This document shows positions 32,981 through 46,500 of a DNA stretch of 64,000 bases, one piece after another. The stretch is from assembly GCA_048213135.1 (NCBI GenBank), contig PS015134.1, positions 1 through 64,000 on the forward strand. Direction: 5' to 3'. The notes beneath the pieces are model-generated. The model had not been told where the DNA came from and searched no databases. It saw nothing but the letters and a program-made list of their open reading frames with translations. This DNA is from Reclinomonas americana ATCC 50394. Its lineage: Eukaryota; Jakobida; Jakobea; Jakobida. Position 1 is the stretch's first letter. Each line of letters begins with the position of its first letter. The position numbers and the translations under genes were made by a program.

Positions 32981-34899
32981 ATGGGTGCCAGCGTGTCACA
33001 CGCGCCGACCACACTCGCGCGACACGTCTCTCAGCAACAACAACAACAGCAACAACAACAACAGCAACAGCAGCGTCATGCGCATCAACAACAACACACA
33101 CCACAACAGCACTTGTCTCCGGCCTCCACTCGGAGATCAACGCTGCGACCTCCGGTGACCAACTATGCGCCGCAAGCCACCACACTGGTGGCGCCTCCGG
33201 TGCCTGAGTGCATGGAGGAGGCGGGGATTGGAGGTGGCGAGTGTGAGGTGGCGAGTAGTAGACGAGGGGTGGAGGAGGAGAAATCGACATCGGCGTCGTC
33301 GGTGGCGCATGTGTTGACGACTGTAGTTGCGTGCTGTGTGAGGGAAGGGGGGAGGAGAGGAAGGAGGAGAGGGAGAGAGAGAGGGAGGAGAGAGAGGGAA
33401 AGTGAATGCCAATCAATTGGCTGGCGTTAAGAGAGACGTACACACTTGCACACTCACTTGCACACAAGCTCAGAGAGAGAGAGAGAGATAGAGAGAGAGA
33501 AAAAGGCGTATGTTGTGATGGTTGTAGCCGCGAGTTTTGCGAGGGAGGGGACCGAGAAGGGGAGACTGGAAAGCGCATCCTGAAGAGTGGGCGAGCAAGA
33601 GCACATTAAGAAAACACAAGCGCACACACAGCGACGCATGTGGCGATGGTAGCAGCTGTGTGTTATGCGAGGGAAGGGATTGGAGGGATGAGGGTGAGAA
33701 AAGGAGCCAAAAGCGAATGTCGGAGAGTGGACGAGCAATTGAGCGCTCATGATAGACGTACAAACATACATCCATGCACACGCCACAGCCGCATATACAC
33801 TGCCAGAGTTGTTCTGCTTGTGTTCCGAGGCACTTCCGTTTGAATTTGGAGTTTACTCATTGATATCAGTCAACTGATGCATAATATGCTGCATTGTGGA
33901 CTCCCTTTCCCCCGCTGCTGCATTCTTCGTTCGTCTGGAATTGCTTGTGACTTTCAGCGGCTTCAGTATCATCTCTCTCCCTCTCTCTACTGCTTCGTGT
34001 TCTTTCTCTTTGGCTTCTCGACCTCATTTTCCAGCGTCTCGCTTCCTTTCCGTCGTCTGTTTGTTCGTCCTCACGCTCTCTGCATGCCGAAGTTTGTCCA
34101 TCTCTTCCTCTGCTTCCTCTCACTACGGGGTCTATACTCTTTGGGAGGGCAACAATCATGTCACCCCACCGACTTCTCGCTCTCACACACTCTTTGACAA
34201 CTGGCCAAGCTGCTATCCTGTGCTCCTTCACGATTTCCCACCATACTCTTCCTCACACTCCCTCTCTTTCCCTTCCCTCCCCGCAGCACGGCGACAACGG
34301 CCGCACCAAACACCTCCACCAACGACCACCCACCCCACCACTGCCGCAGACCCGCATCGAGGACGCCGTGGTGGCCATGGTGGCCGACGAATGCGGTAAC
34401 TCGACGGTGCGAACCACCGCCGCCCACCACCAGCATCGCACCACCCATGCACCTCAATATCGCATGGGTGGCGCGGGCGGCGGCGTCGGTAGCGGCGGCA
34501 GTGGTGGTGGAGTTGGCAGAGTGGCGATACCAACCGCATCGCGTCCTCACATGCCGCCTCCACCACCGCCGACGCCGGGTGACGGCAGCGAGGCGAGCGA
34601 TGGAGTGAGTGATGTCGGCAGCATGGCCGACAGCGAGACGGCCTACTTGCCGCAAATCTCCGACAGCCGAGGAGGTGTGTGTGATCGAGCACGCTCTTCG
34701 ACTTTCATCAATAACTCACAGATCCTCATTCGCCTTTTCTTTCTTACAGATGCACCAGGGGCCATCAGAAAGACCACTGTACCCGTTCTATGTGCCAGAT
34801 CCAGCGGTGGTGGTGCCGCTGCGGCGACAGCAGGTGGCGGCAGTGGCGGCGGTACTCAACAATACACCGTCATCCACGCCAGTATCCAATGTTGCGTGA
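32981..34899 (+). CDS. PolyQ, Gly/Pro-rich protein with N-myristoylation-type start
   Basis: The ATG at 32981 gives MGASVSHAPTTLARHVS, fitting the N-myristoylation pattern (Gly2, small residue at 6). Two polyglutamine blocks follow (33033-33073) and then a low-complexity stretch. Exon 1 ends ...VLTTV at 33325 with a GTTGCGT donor. The acceptor at 34285 gives HGDNGRTKHLHQRPPTPPLP in phase. Exon 2 holds RIEDAVVAMVADECGN, a Gly-rich run and a Pro-rich run ending SETAYLPQISDSRGG (about 34673). Exon 3 starts at 34751 (MHQGPSERPLYPFYVPDP). TGA at 34897-34899 closes the frame as ...SNVA, but that stop lies within another GTTGCGT, so splicing to an exon near 34961 is possible. No domain is recognised. 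A membrane-anchored disordered adaptor is a guess. Confidence 0.55.
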
Positions 34900-35063
34900 T
34901 GCTCGCGTCGGTGTGAGAGTGGGAGGGACGAAGCACTCACTGCGCAATACTTCTGCACAGTTGACGCAAACGATCTCGACACGCAATGCGACGAGCTCGA
35001 GTGCATCGATGCGAGTTAACGACACAACAAAAATACCGTCAGTGAATCCGAGAGTGTTCTCTA

Positions 35064-36054
35064 CTACAATGCCCGCACAGTCTCCTTCGCAATCCACTGC
35101 ACTGCACCGTCGGAATCAGTTTCTCGTGCGGACACGATGCTCGACCAGTCGGCCTCCTGTAGCGTCGCCCGCGCAGTGCTATCCTGCAGCACGGCACGCA
35201 ACACCGACAATGCGTGGTAGCGCGTGGGTCCATCGAGACCGCCCTCGATGCACGGACGCAGCAACTCGCTGGCGCGGGAGGCTATCAGTGCGCGCAGTAC
35301 TGCGCAGTCTGTGCGGTAGAGAGATGAGCAAGAGCGAACGGGAGAAAGAATGGTGTGTGCACTCAACTTGTCACGCCCATGTCGACCGACATGCACAAGT
35401 ACATGCGCACGGGGTCGTGAATGGTTTCCGAGTCGCGTGCTGGTGACTGGGGTGAGCAACACGAAGACACCGTCTCCAGAACGCCGTCGTCTCACCTCGC
35501 TGCAACACGATCGGCTGCGGTTCATGCGACGCTGCAACTGCCTCGTTCAACGCGTGCACCACGATTGAGAAGGCCTCCTCGAGCTGAGGTGCCTGTGAGG
35601 CGTTCTTTGCTGCACCAGGGAGGAACAGGGAGGAGAGTGACGTGAGTCTCCATGCTGCGTATTCTTCGTTCATCCCTTCCGATGCTTGTCACCCTTCTTC
35701 TCGTGGGTGATCGTGCAAGCCCAGTACCAGCAACGCGTGCGTGAGAGGCTGCATGCCTCTTGCCTCGCTTGTCTTTCTTCCACTCACATGCCTTCTTAAC
35801 AAACAATCACCTTTGCTCCTCATCTTTTCTCCTCACTTGCTGCGTCACTTCTCCAACCCTCCCTTTTTCCTCCTTCTCCCCACTCACCCAACAGACTTAT
35901 CACAGTGCTCATGCGCCCTCCAGCATGCGCGCGAGTGACTCCCTCTCGCTCACTGCTGCAGAGCACGCGAAGCAGCGCGCTCACCAGTGCAACGCTGCCA
36001 ACNNNNNNNNNNNNNNNNNNNNGGGCGATACTGTGTGACAGTGAGTGGTGGGAG

Positions 36055-36101
<47 letters not shown>

Positions 36102-36201
36102 ATTCACCATCGCTGCGCAGTGCTTGCAGATGTTCAATGGCTTCAGCTTCCTCGGCAGCGTCGGAAGTACCAGTGACGAGCACAGCAATGCCACTCTCCA
36201 T
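35064..36201 (-). CDS. Small armadillo/HEAT-like protein (multi-exon)
   Basis: Start ATG at 36201 (MESGIAVLVTGTSDAAEEAE, then AIEHLQALRSDG). Next exons give VALVSALLRVLCS (about 36000-35950) and KNASQAPQLEEAFSIVVHAL (35611 on), which ends IVLQR. It joins ARDSETIHDPVRMYLCMSVD with a clean phase-1 junction, then NCAVLRALIASRASELLRP and HALSVLRAVLQDSTARATLQ, and ends ...KETVRAL with TAG at 35066-35064. Alternating amphipathic helices of 12-16 residues with small-residue turns fit armadillo or HEAT repeats. It is about 230-250 residues, shorter than most ARM proteins. A 20-N gap (36003-36022) touches an exon edge. No specific family is recognised. It lies just past the IP3 receptor 3' end on the same strand, with 60 bases between them. 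Confidence 0.6.
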
Positions 36202-36261
36202 TCTTCAAAGATGACGGGAGTTGTCGCGTTTCATGCAATATAAACAAGATCTTCCTTTCTT

Positions 36262-37556
36262 TCATTCACGATTGGTATTCAGTCGACGAGTGAGTAACGC
36301 AATGATCGCTGCACGCGAAAAAGACCCTGTGTGAGTCACGAAAGACGGAAGAAGAAGAAGAGGAATCGCCGCGGCGTACCTTTGGCCGATCGCTCATCAA
36401 TGGCCTCCAGCAGATGTGCCACCTCGCTGCTGCTGATGCTGCCGCCACCTCCTCCGCCGCCGCCGACTCCTCCTCCGCTGCCGCCTCCACCGCCGCCAGT
36501 GGGACTGGAGAGTGTGTTGCCTGGAGTCAGTGATGAACCGGTGATGGTGCCAGGGAGCCCGGCTGTCGACGGGTCGAGAAGAGCGCCGGCAGAGCTAAGT
36601 GAGCCGACACCAGCAGCGGGAGCTTGCGACTGACTGGCGCCGTCGAGCACGAGGGCGCGCTGCTGGGGGAAGAACGACACGTCTTGCTTGGCCACCTGCG
36701 TCGAGAATTTGGTGAGAATGAAACCGTGGACACAACATTGAAGGAGAACAGCTTGCGAACCAACTCGGCCACATACTGCTCCGTGCCGGTGTAATCGGTG
36801 GGGTCCGTGTGTTGCAAGTACGTCTGGGTGGCAGCAGCAGCAAGAGGTGAGCGACAGAAGCATCAGAAACAAGTACTCTTGGTGCATGAACACAGACCAA
36901 GAAAAATACATATTGCCACATGTTGTGATCGTTGTGAATGTGATCCTCGAAACCTACCACAAGAAACCAGTCAGCGATGGCTGCAAACTCCTCCCACCCT
37001 TCCCCATCCCGCACGAACCGTTGCCAAGTCTCTCAAACACGGATCGAGGCAAGTTGCAAATGAAGCAGCGGGTATCGCGGTCCTCATTGACTGCGTCCTT
37101 TTGGGCACGCAGTTCACCAAACGTGTCGAGAATGATACCTGTGTTGCAACACAGTGAGTGCGCCGGAGTCAACATGTTATCTTACATCGCAAGCCACGCA
37201 CCGAAGATGAGATTCAACGTGACGATCGTAATGATGACTGCACACAGAGAACATTGCAGCGTGAGCTCCAGCAACGACTCGCCATCTAGCATTCTGGACA
37301 TGCGTACGTACAGACTGCGCAGTGCACACAAATATGGGATGAGTGTAACGCGACGCGGCAACAAATGAGCAGCAGAACGACGCACAGAAGAACAGACTGA
37401 AGATGCCAAATCCAACAATGTCGTCGGGTTTGAACAGTTGCTGTGGAACGACAATGCAGCGTGAGCTTGCGATTGGGAATTCAAGGTATATAGAGTTGTT
37501 TGCTCACCTCAAAAAACGACGCGCCACGCAAACTGCACGAAACAACACCGGTAAGG

Positions 37557-37599
<43 letters not shown>

Positions 37600-40500
37600 C
37601 ACCACTGATTTGCCTCGATACGCACCCATAGTTGGCGTAGCTGAAGAAGCACTTGATAAAGGACTCGCACAGGTAGGTCGGACCATCGGGATCGTCCGCA
37701 TTGAGGACGAACACATTGTTGTAGAACAGGAACGTGAAAATCTGCATTGGAGGCAAGTCGAGTGAGGAATGGAGCAAAATTGCCTCCATAGGTAGATGGG
37801 ACTCACCGAAAAGTCGTAAATCAAAAATGTTCCTGCAAGGGAGAGCAGAGAAGCACTGTGAGATCAGGCATGCACAGACGATCGAGCAGCAGTGCACACG
37901 AACCAAGCACTGCAAATCGCACGCGGGCAAAAGGAAAGGAGAGGCAAGGCGTATGAGTTAGTCTGACAACTGGGTACAACGACGGCAGACACACACCAAA
38001 CTGCGCGAAATAAAAGTAAGTAAACTGATGTAATACATGAATTGCCATTGCATAGCCATCGCAACTGTGAGGAACAGCGACCAGAGGTTGCGGGTGACGG
38101 ACCGAATGACGTTCTTCAGCACCTCGAAGCGCGTAATTAATTCAAACAGGTGGAATCTGCACAAACATCGTGAGCAGCGCAGAGCACACAACAGCGATAG
38201 AGCTGGAATGAAAAAAAACGCAACGCATAGAAAAAGTATGACACGGAGAGGCCGAGGATGCTGAATACAACATAGGCCAACTGCAGCGACCAACAAGATG
38301 AGACTCACGGAGTGATTTCATCAGACAAGAGTGAAAACCACGAAACGTGATACAAGAATTCCCCGTCGCGGATGAGAAGCCAGAAGAACTTGCACCAGAA
38401 CACGAATCCACGGCGAATGCTGGAGAACGCTTCCTGCGCGATTGCAAGCACTTGATAAGCAAACGCACACACATGCACCCACATACACACACACATACGC
38501 ACACACACATATACACACACGCACACACTCGCGACAAGACATGACAAGACACGACAGACACAGCACGCAACATCAATCTTTAATGATGGCTGCCATCGGT
38601 TGACCACAGAGACGACGCCGACACCTTGCCAGTACGTGTAAACTGCAAAAAGCAAGCAGGATGAGAAAGTGTTGTGCAAGAGGACAAGTGCGCTTATCAC
38701 GCAACGTAATATCACAGCTAATATGAGTTGCATGATGCCGAGCACCACCATAATCACCGACGTCGAATCGTCACGGAAATCCACAGTGCTGCACGAATTG
38801 CAAGTCGTGAGAACACGCACACGTGCAAAATCTCATCACATATCTACTCGCGTCTTTTCTCCTCTTCTTTCCCCTCTCCCCTTTCCCCTCCCTTCCCCTC
38901 CTCCCCACTTCCGCACGCAACATGGAATCCGCGTCCGGTCGATCCTTTACCACCAGCGTCAACAGCAGAATCAAGTTCATGGCCACGGCCAACCAGAAAC
39001 TGAGCTGCTTGAAGTACCAGTTGAAGCGGTTCAGCGCGTTGAAGAAGCGCTTCCGTTGCAGCTTCTGCCGGTGATTCATGATGCGCATCATGCGGGGGTA
39101 CTCGCTGAGGAGGCCCTCGATCTTGTTGGTCGACGTGTCGCGGTTCACCGTGGCATTGAAGAGGTCCTTGGTGGCCTCCGGCAGCAAGAACGCCGACTCT
39201 GGAATGGGGAAGTAGACGCGTTCCAGGTTGCGGTCACGGACGATCTCCACGCGCCCCGTGAAACGCCTGAACAGCTTCAACTTGGCCATGTCGGCACGCG
39301 TGTCGCTCGCAAACTTGGGGTCCACATCGATGAGCTGCCGCGCGAGCGAGTAGTACTCCATGCCGTACAAGAACTTGGCGTTGTGTGCACTCTGTGACTC
39401 GGGATCGGCAGGATCGGGAGGCTCCTCGATCTTGCCGAGAGTGTAGCGGCGCTGAGGTGTGGAAGGAGGACGCAGAATGAGTGAAAAGGGGGATAAACAA
39501 GCAACAACTCCGTGAAAAGCGTGAGACGCAACGAAAGTGTCGGAGCTGCGAGCCAGAGCATGCAGCGGCGCGTGGATCTCCACCACATGTGGAAGCTACA
39601 CACGGGGTAGAAGATGAGAATAAGAGGCCCAACATGGTATGTACGCGCAGCACTCGACTCCAAACGCAACAATGATATTGCCGCCAATGGCCTCGCGTAA
39701 TACACGCGGAATGTCGGGCAGGTTGCCGCCCTCGGTCATGCTGGCAACGACGACAAGTGCACTCCGCTGTCAATCGAGCGCAATGAGCACAATGCCCCTC
39801 GCATTTCCTCACGTCGGCAGCCACACAAACCAGCAGATTGTACTTGTCGACGTCGTCGCAGTCGTCGTAGGTCTTTTCGAGAATCTTGTTCACAATGAAG
39901 CTCAGCTTGGTCGACGCCAGAGCCACCTGTGCAAACAGAATGAGTCTCTCTCTGTGTGTGTAAGCGCGCGCGTGTGTGTGTGTGTCTCTCTCTCTCACTC
40001 TCACTCTCTCTCTCACTCTCTCTCTCTCTCTCTCACTCTCTCTGTCTGTCTCCCTCTCTCACTCTCTTTCTTTCTTTCTCTCCTACTCTCTCTGACTCTC
40101 TGTCCCTCCCCTTACTGACACAAGAGTGACAAACCTGATTGGGGATGCACGGGCCCTGAATGACTTCGGCCAGCGTGTTGAGGACCTGAATCGCCACCTC
40201 GATATTCGACGCATCAATGTACCGCTCAATGCTGCTCAGATACTGCAGTACCTCGAACACCAAGTTGATCGTTTCAGCGTGATTGCTCTGCACGCGGAGA
40301 TAGTTCTGCAGGCTGTGCGAGAGACAAAGCGTCACTCACGGCACGCTTGTGGTAAGAGGGCGGGGTAAGCGCACGCAACTTGAGGTAGTGGCCCTCGCAG
40401 AAGAGCTGCAAGAAGCGCATCACTTCGCGCACAAAGCCTGTCGCCTGGAAGTCTTCACTTGCAGCCTCCAGCAGGTACTGGGCATCTCTGTAGCGCAGCA

Positions 40501-43500
40501 CGTGAGTCACCAGAGTAACAATCACGTGATCTTGCTCACACACGCAACTCTTCATCGCCATCGTCACCCGCCTCCATCTCCTGCTTGTGGAACTCCAGAC
40601 GTCGATGCAAGGCGCGCTGCTCCTTGATCTCAGCAGTGGCGCGACGAATGCGGTCGCGAACGGAGGTGAAGAACTTTTCGTCGGCAGAGCTCACAAGGTG
40701 CTTGTAGATGGCCTCTTGCACATGGCGGTTGCCTCCGTCCAGCAGCGCAATGCCAAAATCAAGAGCCGCCTTGACAATCGCATCCATGGGCGAAGTGATG
40801 AGCTGTAGGACGAGTACTGCCGCACCAAAGTCACACAGCTTGTTCTGGATTGTGGTTTGCGGAACCGGCACCTCATTGGCCGTTGTGTCCGCCGACCACT
40901 CCAACAAGTGTGTGAGGATGCGCAGGCAGGTGACAAACAAGTCGGTCTCCTGTGCGTGCACGCGTTGATCCGAGCTGCGCACATTTGTTAGCGACAGAAA
41001 ATTTGAGATCTTCCCCCGCACACAAACTGACCTCAACAAGAAAATCAGCTTCTTCGCCTCCAACAAAAAGTCCGGCGACGACGGCTGCACCACTTGTCCG
41101 TGCGAGTCTGTCACAAACACCATGGCCAGGTCGTGGAATTCAGCAGTGGGGTCGCAGCTGGGCAAAGGAACAACACAAGTGAGCCTCCAAGGCATACGAA
41201 CAAGAAAGCTGCGTATCGACGCACCCCTTGGCGATAATCTCAGACAACTGGGTGAACCGGCGCTCCTCGCCCACGTCGGTCAGGTGCACTTGAGTCGTCG
41301 ACGATGCGTCGCTTTGCGATCGCATACCCTCGCCGATTTCAAACGCCTGTCGAATGAGAAACTGTCAAAACGGCGTGCGCTTGCGTGCATGGAGAGATGA
41401 GAGACGCGATCGCAACTCGCTCATTGTGACGCGACGGTGGAAGCGCAGTGCTCGACATGATGGCAGCCATGGCGCTGCTCAGCTCGCGCTGCTCTCGATG
41501 ACCGGTGACGTACGAGTCCAGTGCCACCAGCGCATCGATGAGGCTGAGAGCCACTCGCGGACCGCGTCTGCACGCACCAGTCGTGAACACACATGTGGAA
41601 GACAGGCACTCACGCGCAGCACCCCACGCAACGGATCCGATTTCCAGTCCATTCTGTCGTCCGTGCACAGGGAGGCAACCAACGGCAACATGCGCTTGAA
41701 CAGGTACTTGCGGTAGTGACCCAGAACTCGCTCACGCTCCGTCGCGTCGGTTGGCACCAGAGAGGGATCTGAGTGGCAAAAACTTTAACATGTGCGCTGG
41801 ACAGCCGCGATGGAAGAAAGTCGCTCACCAAAGGGAGGTGCGTCACGCAAGGCAGCCTCGGCGTCGGCGTTACGCGGCTGCAGCGCCATGAAGAATTGCA
41901 CATCGCGGATCAACGACTCGAGCAGCTGGCCCACAGGTCCAGCGCAAGAGAGCAACGCCGATCGTTGCTCGACATTGACGTACACCTCAAAAATGAAGAA
42001 CACCAGTGCACTCTTGACCTCGATAATGCACCCAGGCTCCACTGCCATGTCGATGGCCACATCGAGTGGCAGCAAGCTCTGGCACTTGACTTCGACCTGT
42101 CGCCAGCGGAAATCTGCTCAGAAAGGAAGCACAATCACTCTTACTGGCGACGCGAAAGCACTCACCAAATGTAGCCTGCCCAGCGAGCACATGGCAAGCG
42201 TCTCGAGCAATGAAATGTGGTACGCCAGTGGACTCTCCTCCGCGTGTGTGATGTGATTGCGCGCCGCCATGAGCTGCAACCTGCACGCCCCCATCATGTT
42301 AGCTGACAGGATAGGGAGAGAGACACGCCCCAGTCAGAAAACACACCGTCGTGCGCGCTCTTCCGGCGTGTTGAAGAGGATCATGGTCTCGTGCTCTCGC
42401 TCAGTCAGCATCTTGATAACCAGCTGCTGGTTGCGTCGAATGGGCCGCCCGTCGACCACCAGGATCACGTGGAAAAAGTTGGTGTAGCGCTGGTATCGAC
42501 CGCGTTCGACAATCAGCGTGATAAAATGCCGAATGTACTTTTCCTTGATGCTGCTGCACAGTACGCGATTGTTGCGGTAGATTTCCTCAATGTGTTCGGC
42601 GGCCTTGAGCTTGACACTGTTCAGCGGCAGTGAGCGCGCACAGAAAGCAGGAAAAGAGAAAGGCGAGGCCAATGTCACAAACCCCATTTGTGACAGGTAC
42701 AGTTCCATCTTGATCGCACATCGGCGCTGGTTTGCACGGTTCTTCCGCACAAACTGCGATGGAAGAAGACGCGAGGTGAGTATGAACTCACGGTCCATGT
42801 CTCTCATATTCACGACGCAACGTGCTTCAGCGCCTGGTAAATCGCCAAGAACAGTCCGCGACGCGACAGCTCCGTCGGCAAGTTGGCAAATGGCAGCTCC
42901 AACAACTCGTGCAGAATGTCGTCAAAGCCGAGGTTGCGCAGAATATTCTGCTTCTCTCGTGCTCCACGCTTCTGCTGCAGCTCTGCGCACGACGCGAACT
43001 AAGTATTTCACACACCGGGCACACACTGCAGCGAAAAACTGACTGAGAAAACAAACCCGCAATGACGGCGTTGCAGAGATTCATCATCTCCACTTCATCG
43101 GCGCTGACGACCTGTGAGCCCTTGGACTGGAGGTTGGAGAGGCGATTCACCATCTCGCGCAGGCGACGATACACGGCCACACTCTCGTCTGTCACCAACA
43201 GCAGCGACGAACGGACTTGCGTGGTGAGCTCGGCGTTCGAGCTGCCAGTGAGCCACATGGTTGTCAGCAATGTTTTCACAGCATGCGTGCTGTCGAGTTG
43301 CGCACCTGAACATGCGAAACAAGAGCTTGAAGCATGCCGTGCGCAGTTTCGGGTACTGGTAATTGCACAGGTACAACAGAATGCTGCGCAGCGAGTCCAT
43401 GTTCCCCAACATGTTGCAGTCCTGCATCGGCGGCGATGAGTGAAAACTACCACCACAATCCTCGGCATGTCGACGCACCTCAAAGAAGCGGTTCATGACA

Positions 43501-46500
43501 TCGCGCGTGACGGCCATGTCGGGTGAGCGTCGAAAAGCGACCAGGAACAGTGCCAGACGCTGGTCAAGGCGAATGTCGAGGAAAAAATTGAGCAAACTCA
43601 CGCATTCGATCTTGCACTTGACAATGACCGAGTTGATCTCGCTGGGGTCGAAGCGGCTGTGCGATGATCCACCAGCTTCGGCAGAACGCTGGGTGCCACG
43701 ACCTGGTCGACAACACGAATGTGAGAGGCGAAGGAAAATAACGTCATCAGCACCCCACAGACCTCCTGCGACCAGCTCGTCGGTACGCCCGTCGAGCAAC
43801 GCAATCACGTCGGCGGCGACCTTGGAAATGTTCATCAGCTGCCGCAGCTGACCCCAGTCGGCCAGCATTACGAGAACGCGAAGAACCTGCGGAGTGTGTC
43901 GGTGAGCGAGTGGAGCGCGACCGAGTGTCTCTCCCACCCTCCTCCGTCGCTCACGCAACACTGAGAATTAGTTGATTGTGCGACGCGCGGCCATAAAACT
44001 GTTGCCGATTCGAGCCGACAAACTCGCACGCAAACGCAAGCACAGCCCGAACACGCTCGTCAATGTCGGCCAGTGACGGCACATTGTCCAGTGCCGGCTC
44101 GTAGGCATTCAGGTCGGCCTCACTCGCAGCCTCAATCAGCGGCGACATCTCGCCGTGGAAGAACGAACGCCGGCTGTGCCGCTTGCTGTGTCGCTTGGAG
44201 GTGTGCGCATGGGGGGCAGCGGCGGTCGCCGAAGATGATTCCACGGGGTGCGGGTGAGACAGCGGCATGATATCCACTGTCGTGCCCGACGATGAGGCCG
44301 ATCCAATCGTGCGCACACCATCGTTGACTTGATCGCCTTGTGCGCTCCAGATCTGCAAGGCGGCGAGGGCGAATTCAGTTACTGTGTAGGAGAGAAGTGG
44401 GCAGTGCAGGGGAGAGACAGACCTGAATGTTGTGAATGCGTGGCGCGACGAAAAACGGATCCACGTCCACAAAGAGGTGCTGAATGAGCTGCACGTAGGC
44501 ACTGCGGAGCTTGGCCGGATATTCTGACGAGCGGGCAATCTCCAATGCCATCTCAAAGGGCACCAGTCCACTGATTATCCGGTGGGCGGCAGGGTTGCGT
44601 TGCTGAGGTGGAAGACGTGCGTGAGAGAGAGAGACAATTCGCAAGAGAGCAGCGCCACTCACCATGCACAGGGCGGCAAACAACTCAATCTGCGCCACGA
44701 GATAGTTGAATACCTCGGACGTCTTGTCGCGGCAAAAATTGACCAATTCGGAGTGGCAGCGAGTGCCGTCGTCCTCCATCCATTGAATGAGCGGGTTGGT
44801 CACCGGCGGCTGTGGAAAGCGCGCAGTGAGACTGGTGCGAATGAACACAGCACAACAGCATCAGCAGCGTCGGCGACGCAGACGCAACCGTCACGTGGTA
44901 CAACAAGTGCGGGCACGCCTGCACAAAGTTCTCCAGCACGTATTGCTGATTCGTGGGCACCACCAGCTTGCCGCACTTGACCAGCATGATGAGGAACTCA
45001 ATGTACCTGCCCAGTGGCAAAGGGAGAAGAAAGGGGAAGGGGGAAGAGGGAAAGAGGAGAAGAGGGGGAAGCGCAGATGAGCAAGACAACAGAGCGAGAG
45101 CTGCTTCTCGAAAAACTCACCGACTTGAACGACCCTTACGCGGCAAGTCCACGTAGAAGCGGAGTGTCTCGGATGACATGGAGTCGAGGAGTGCCCGGTT
45201 GTCACGAAACATCTCAATGAGCAGCTGTGACGTCATGAGGTGGTAGCCGTGCTGACTTTGGATGAATGGGATGTGTGGCACCACCGCTGCGCGGCCACGG
45301 TTCGACTCGCGGACAACGTGGTACAACAGGCGGTAGCTGAGGCGCACGACCTGAGCAATGTGCTGGTATTGTGACAGCAGCATGTCATCCAGGGTGTAGC
45401 CGCGGTCAAAGGGGGTGTGAATCGCCCTCATGCAGCGGTCAACCACCTGGAGAAGAAGAGAGGGAGGGAGGGAAATGATTAGCGAGAGAGATATTGCAGA
45501 GCAACGGAGGAGGAAACTCTTGCCACTAATGCGCAACTCGTCGGTCACGTAGGAGCCGCTGGTTACGCTTGATGGGGACACCCTCGCGCTCCATCGGATC
45601 TTGCACGTGCGACTCGGAGCACATGAAGATCAGGCGAGTGAGAGCCTCCAGCACGAACTGCAGCGACAGTGGACTGCACTCGTGCTGCTGGCGATGCGGG
45701 AACTGCATGGTGGCGGTTTCGCGGTGAGGGTGGCGGCTTTCGCTCGTTTCCACTGAACAGAACACACCTGACGAACAAAGTTGTCGAGCTCGGCGAGCAG
45801 CGACGTGGCCTGGTGCAGAGACGACACATCGAGGGTGGACGCCAGCACGACGTAGAATGCGTCTTCGTCGGGTCGCACAGTGGTCAGGGAGAGCAAGTGC
45901 GGCTTCTTCTCGGTTGTATCGTAGCCGATGAGTTGGGAGAATCGCGCCGCTCGAGTGGCCTCGTCGCTGCGTCGTTTGAGAAGGGGCGGGTGAGGTGAGT
46001 ATCGTGAGGGGGAGGAGGACGCACAATGAAACTCAACTCTGCCTCCTGCTCTTGCGCCTGCGAGCAGAGGAAGAAAGTCGATCGCTTGTGTCGCAAGCGC
46101 AGGTACGACTCGACGGGAATGAAGCCCTCGCTCTGCAAATATTGAATCAATAATACGGGAGCAACCATGGAATGACGCCTCGAGATGTCACCGACCTGGA
46201 AGAGCGGAAGGAAAACAAATAGAGTGTCGGGATCGTTGCGGTTGGCCGTCATGGTGACAATCGGACGCGCTGCTGCCAGGCGATGCAGCGGATTTTGACC
46301 TGAAAAATCACACAGCGAGTGAGTGACTGAGGACTGCTCTCTCATCAGCTTACATGTTGACTTCTTCACGACTCAACTGACAGTGGTGCGACGACCGAGT
46401 CGACTGAGCACTGCGCAGGCATCGTAAACACGTACACGGTGAGTCTTGCGCGATCGGAAAGAAGAGAACGTCATCGACATGTGCACGAACATCGCTCACT

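Noticed and set aside
34961-35446. Further + strand exon(s) of the polyQ gene
   Set aside because: The frame is open and the acceptor is good, but it runs antisense to armadillo-gene exons with clean junctions. Kept only as an alternative in the findings.
40033-40130. Ser/Leu-rich frames in the IP3 receptor gene near 40 kb
   Set aside because: CT-rich intron sequence; flanking exons (GPCIPNQ and VALASTKLSFIVNKIL) join directly as in other IP3 receptors.
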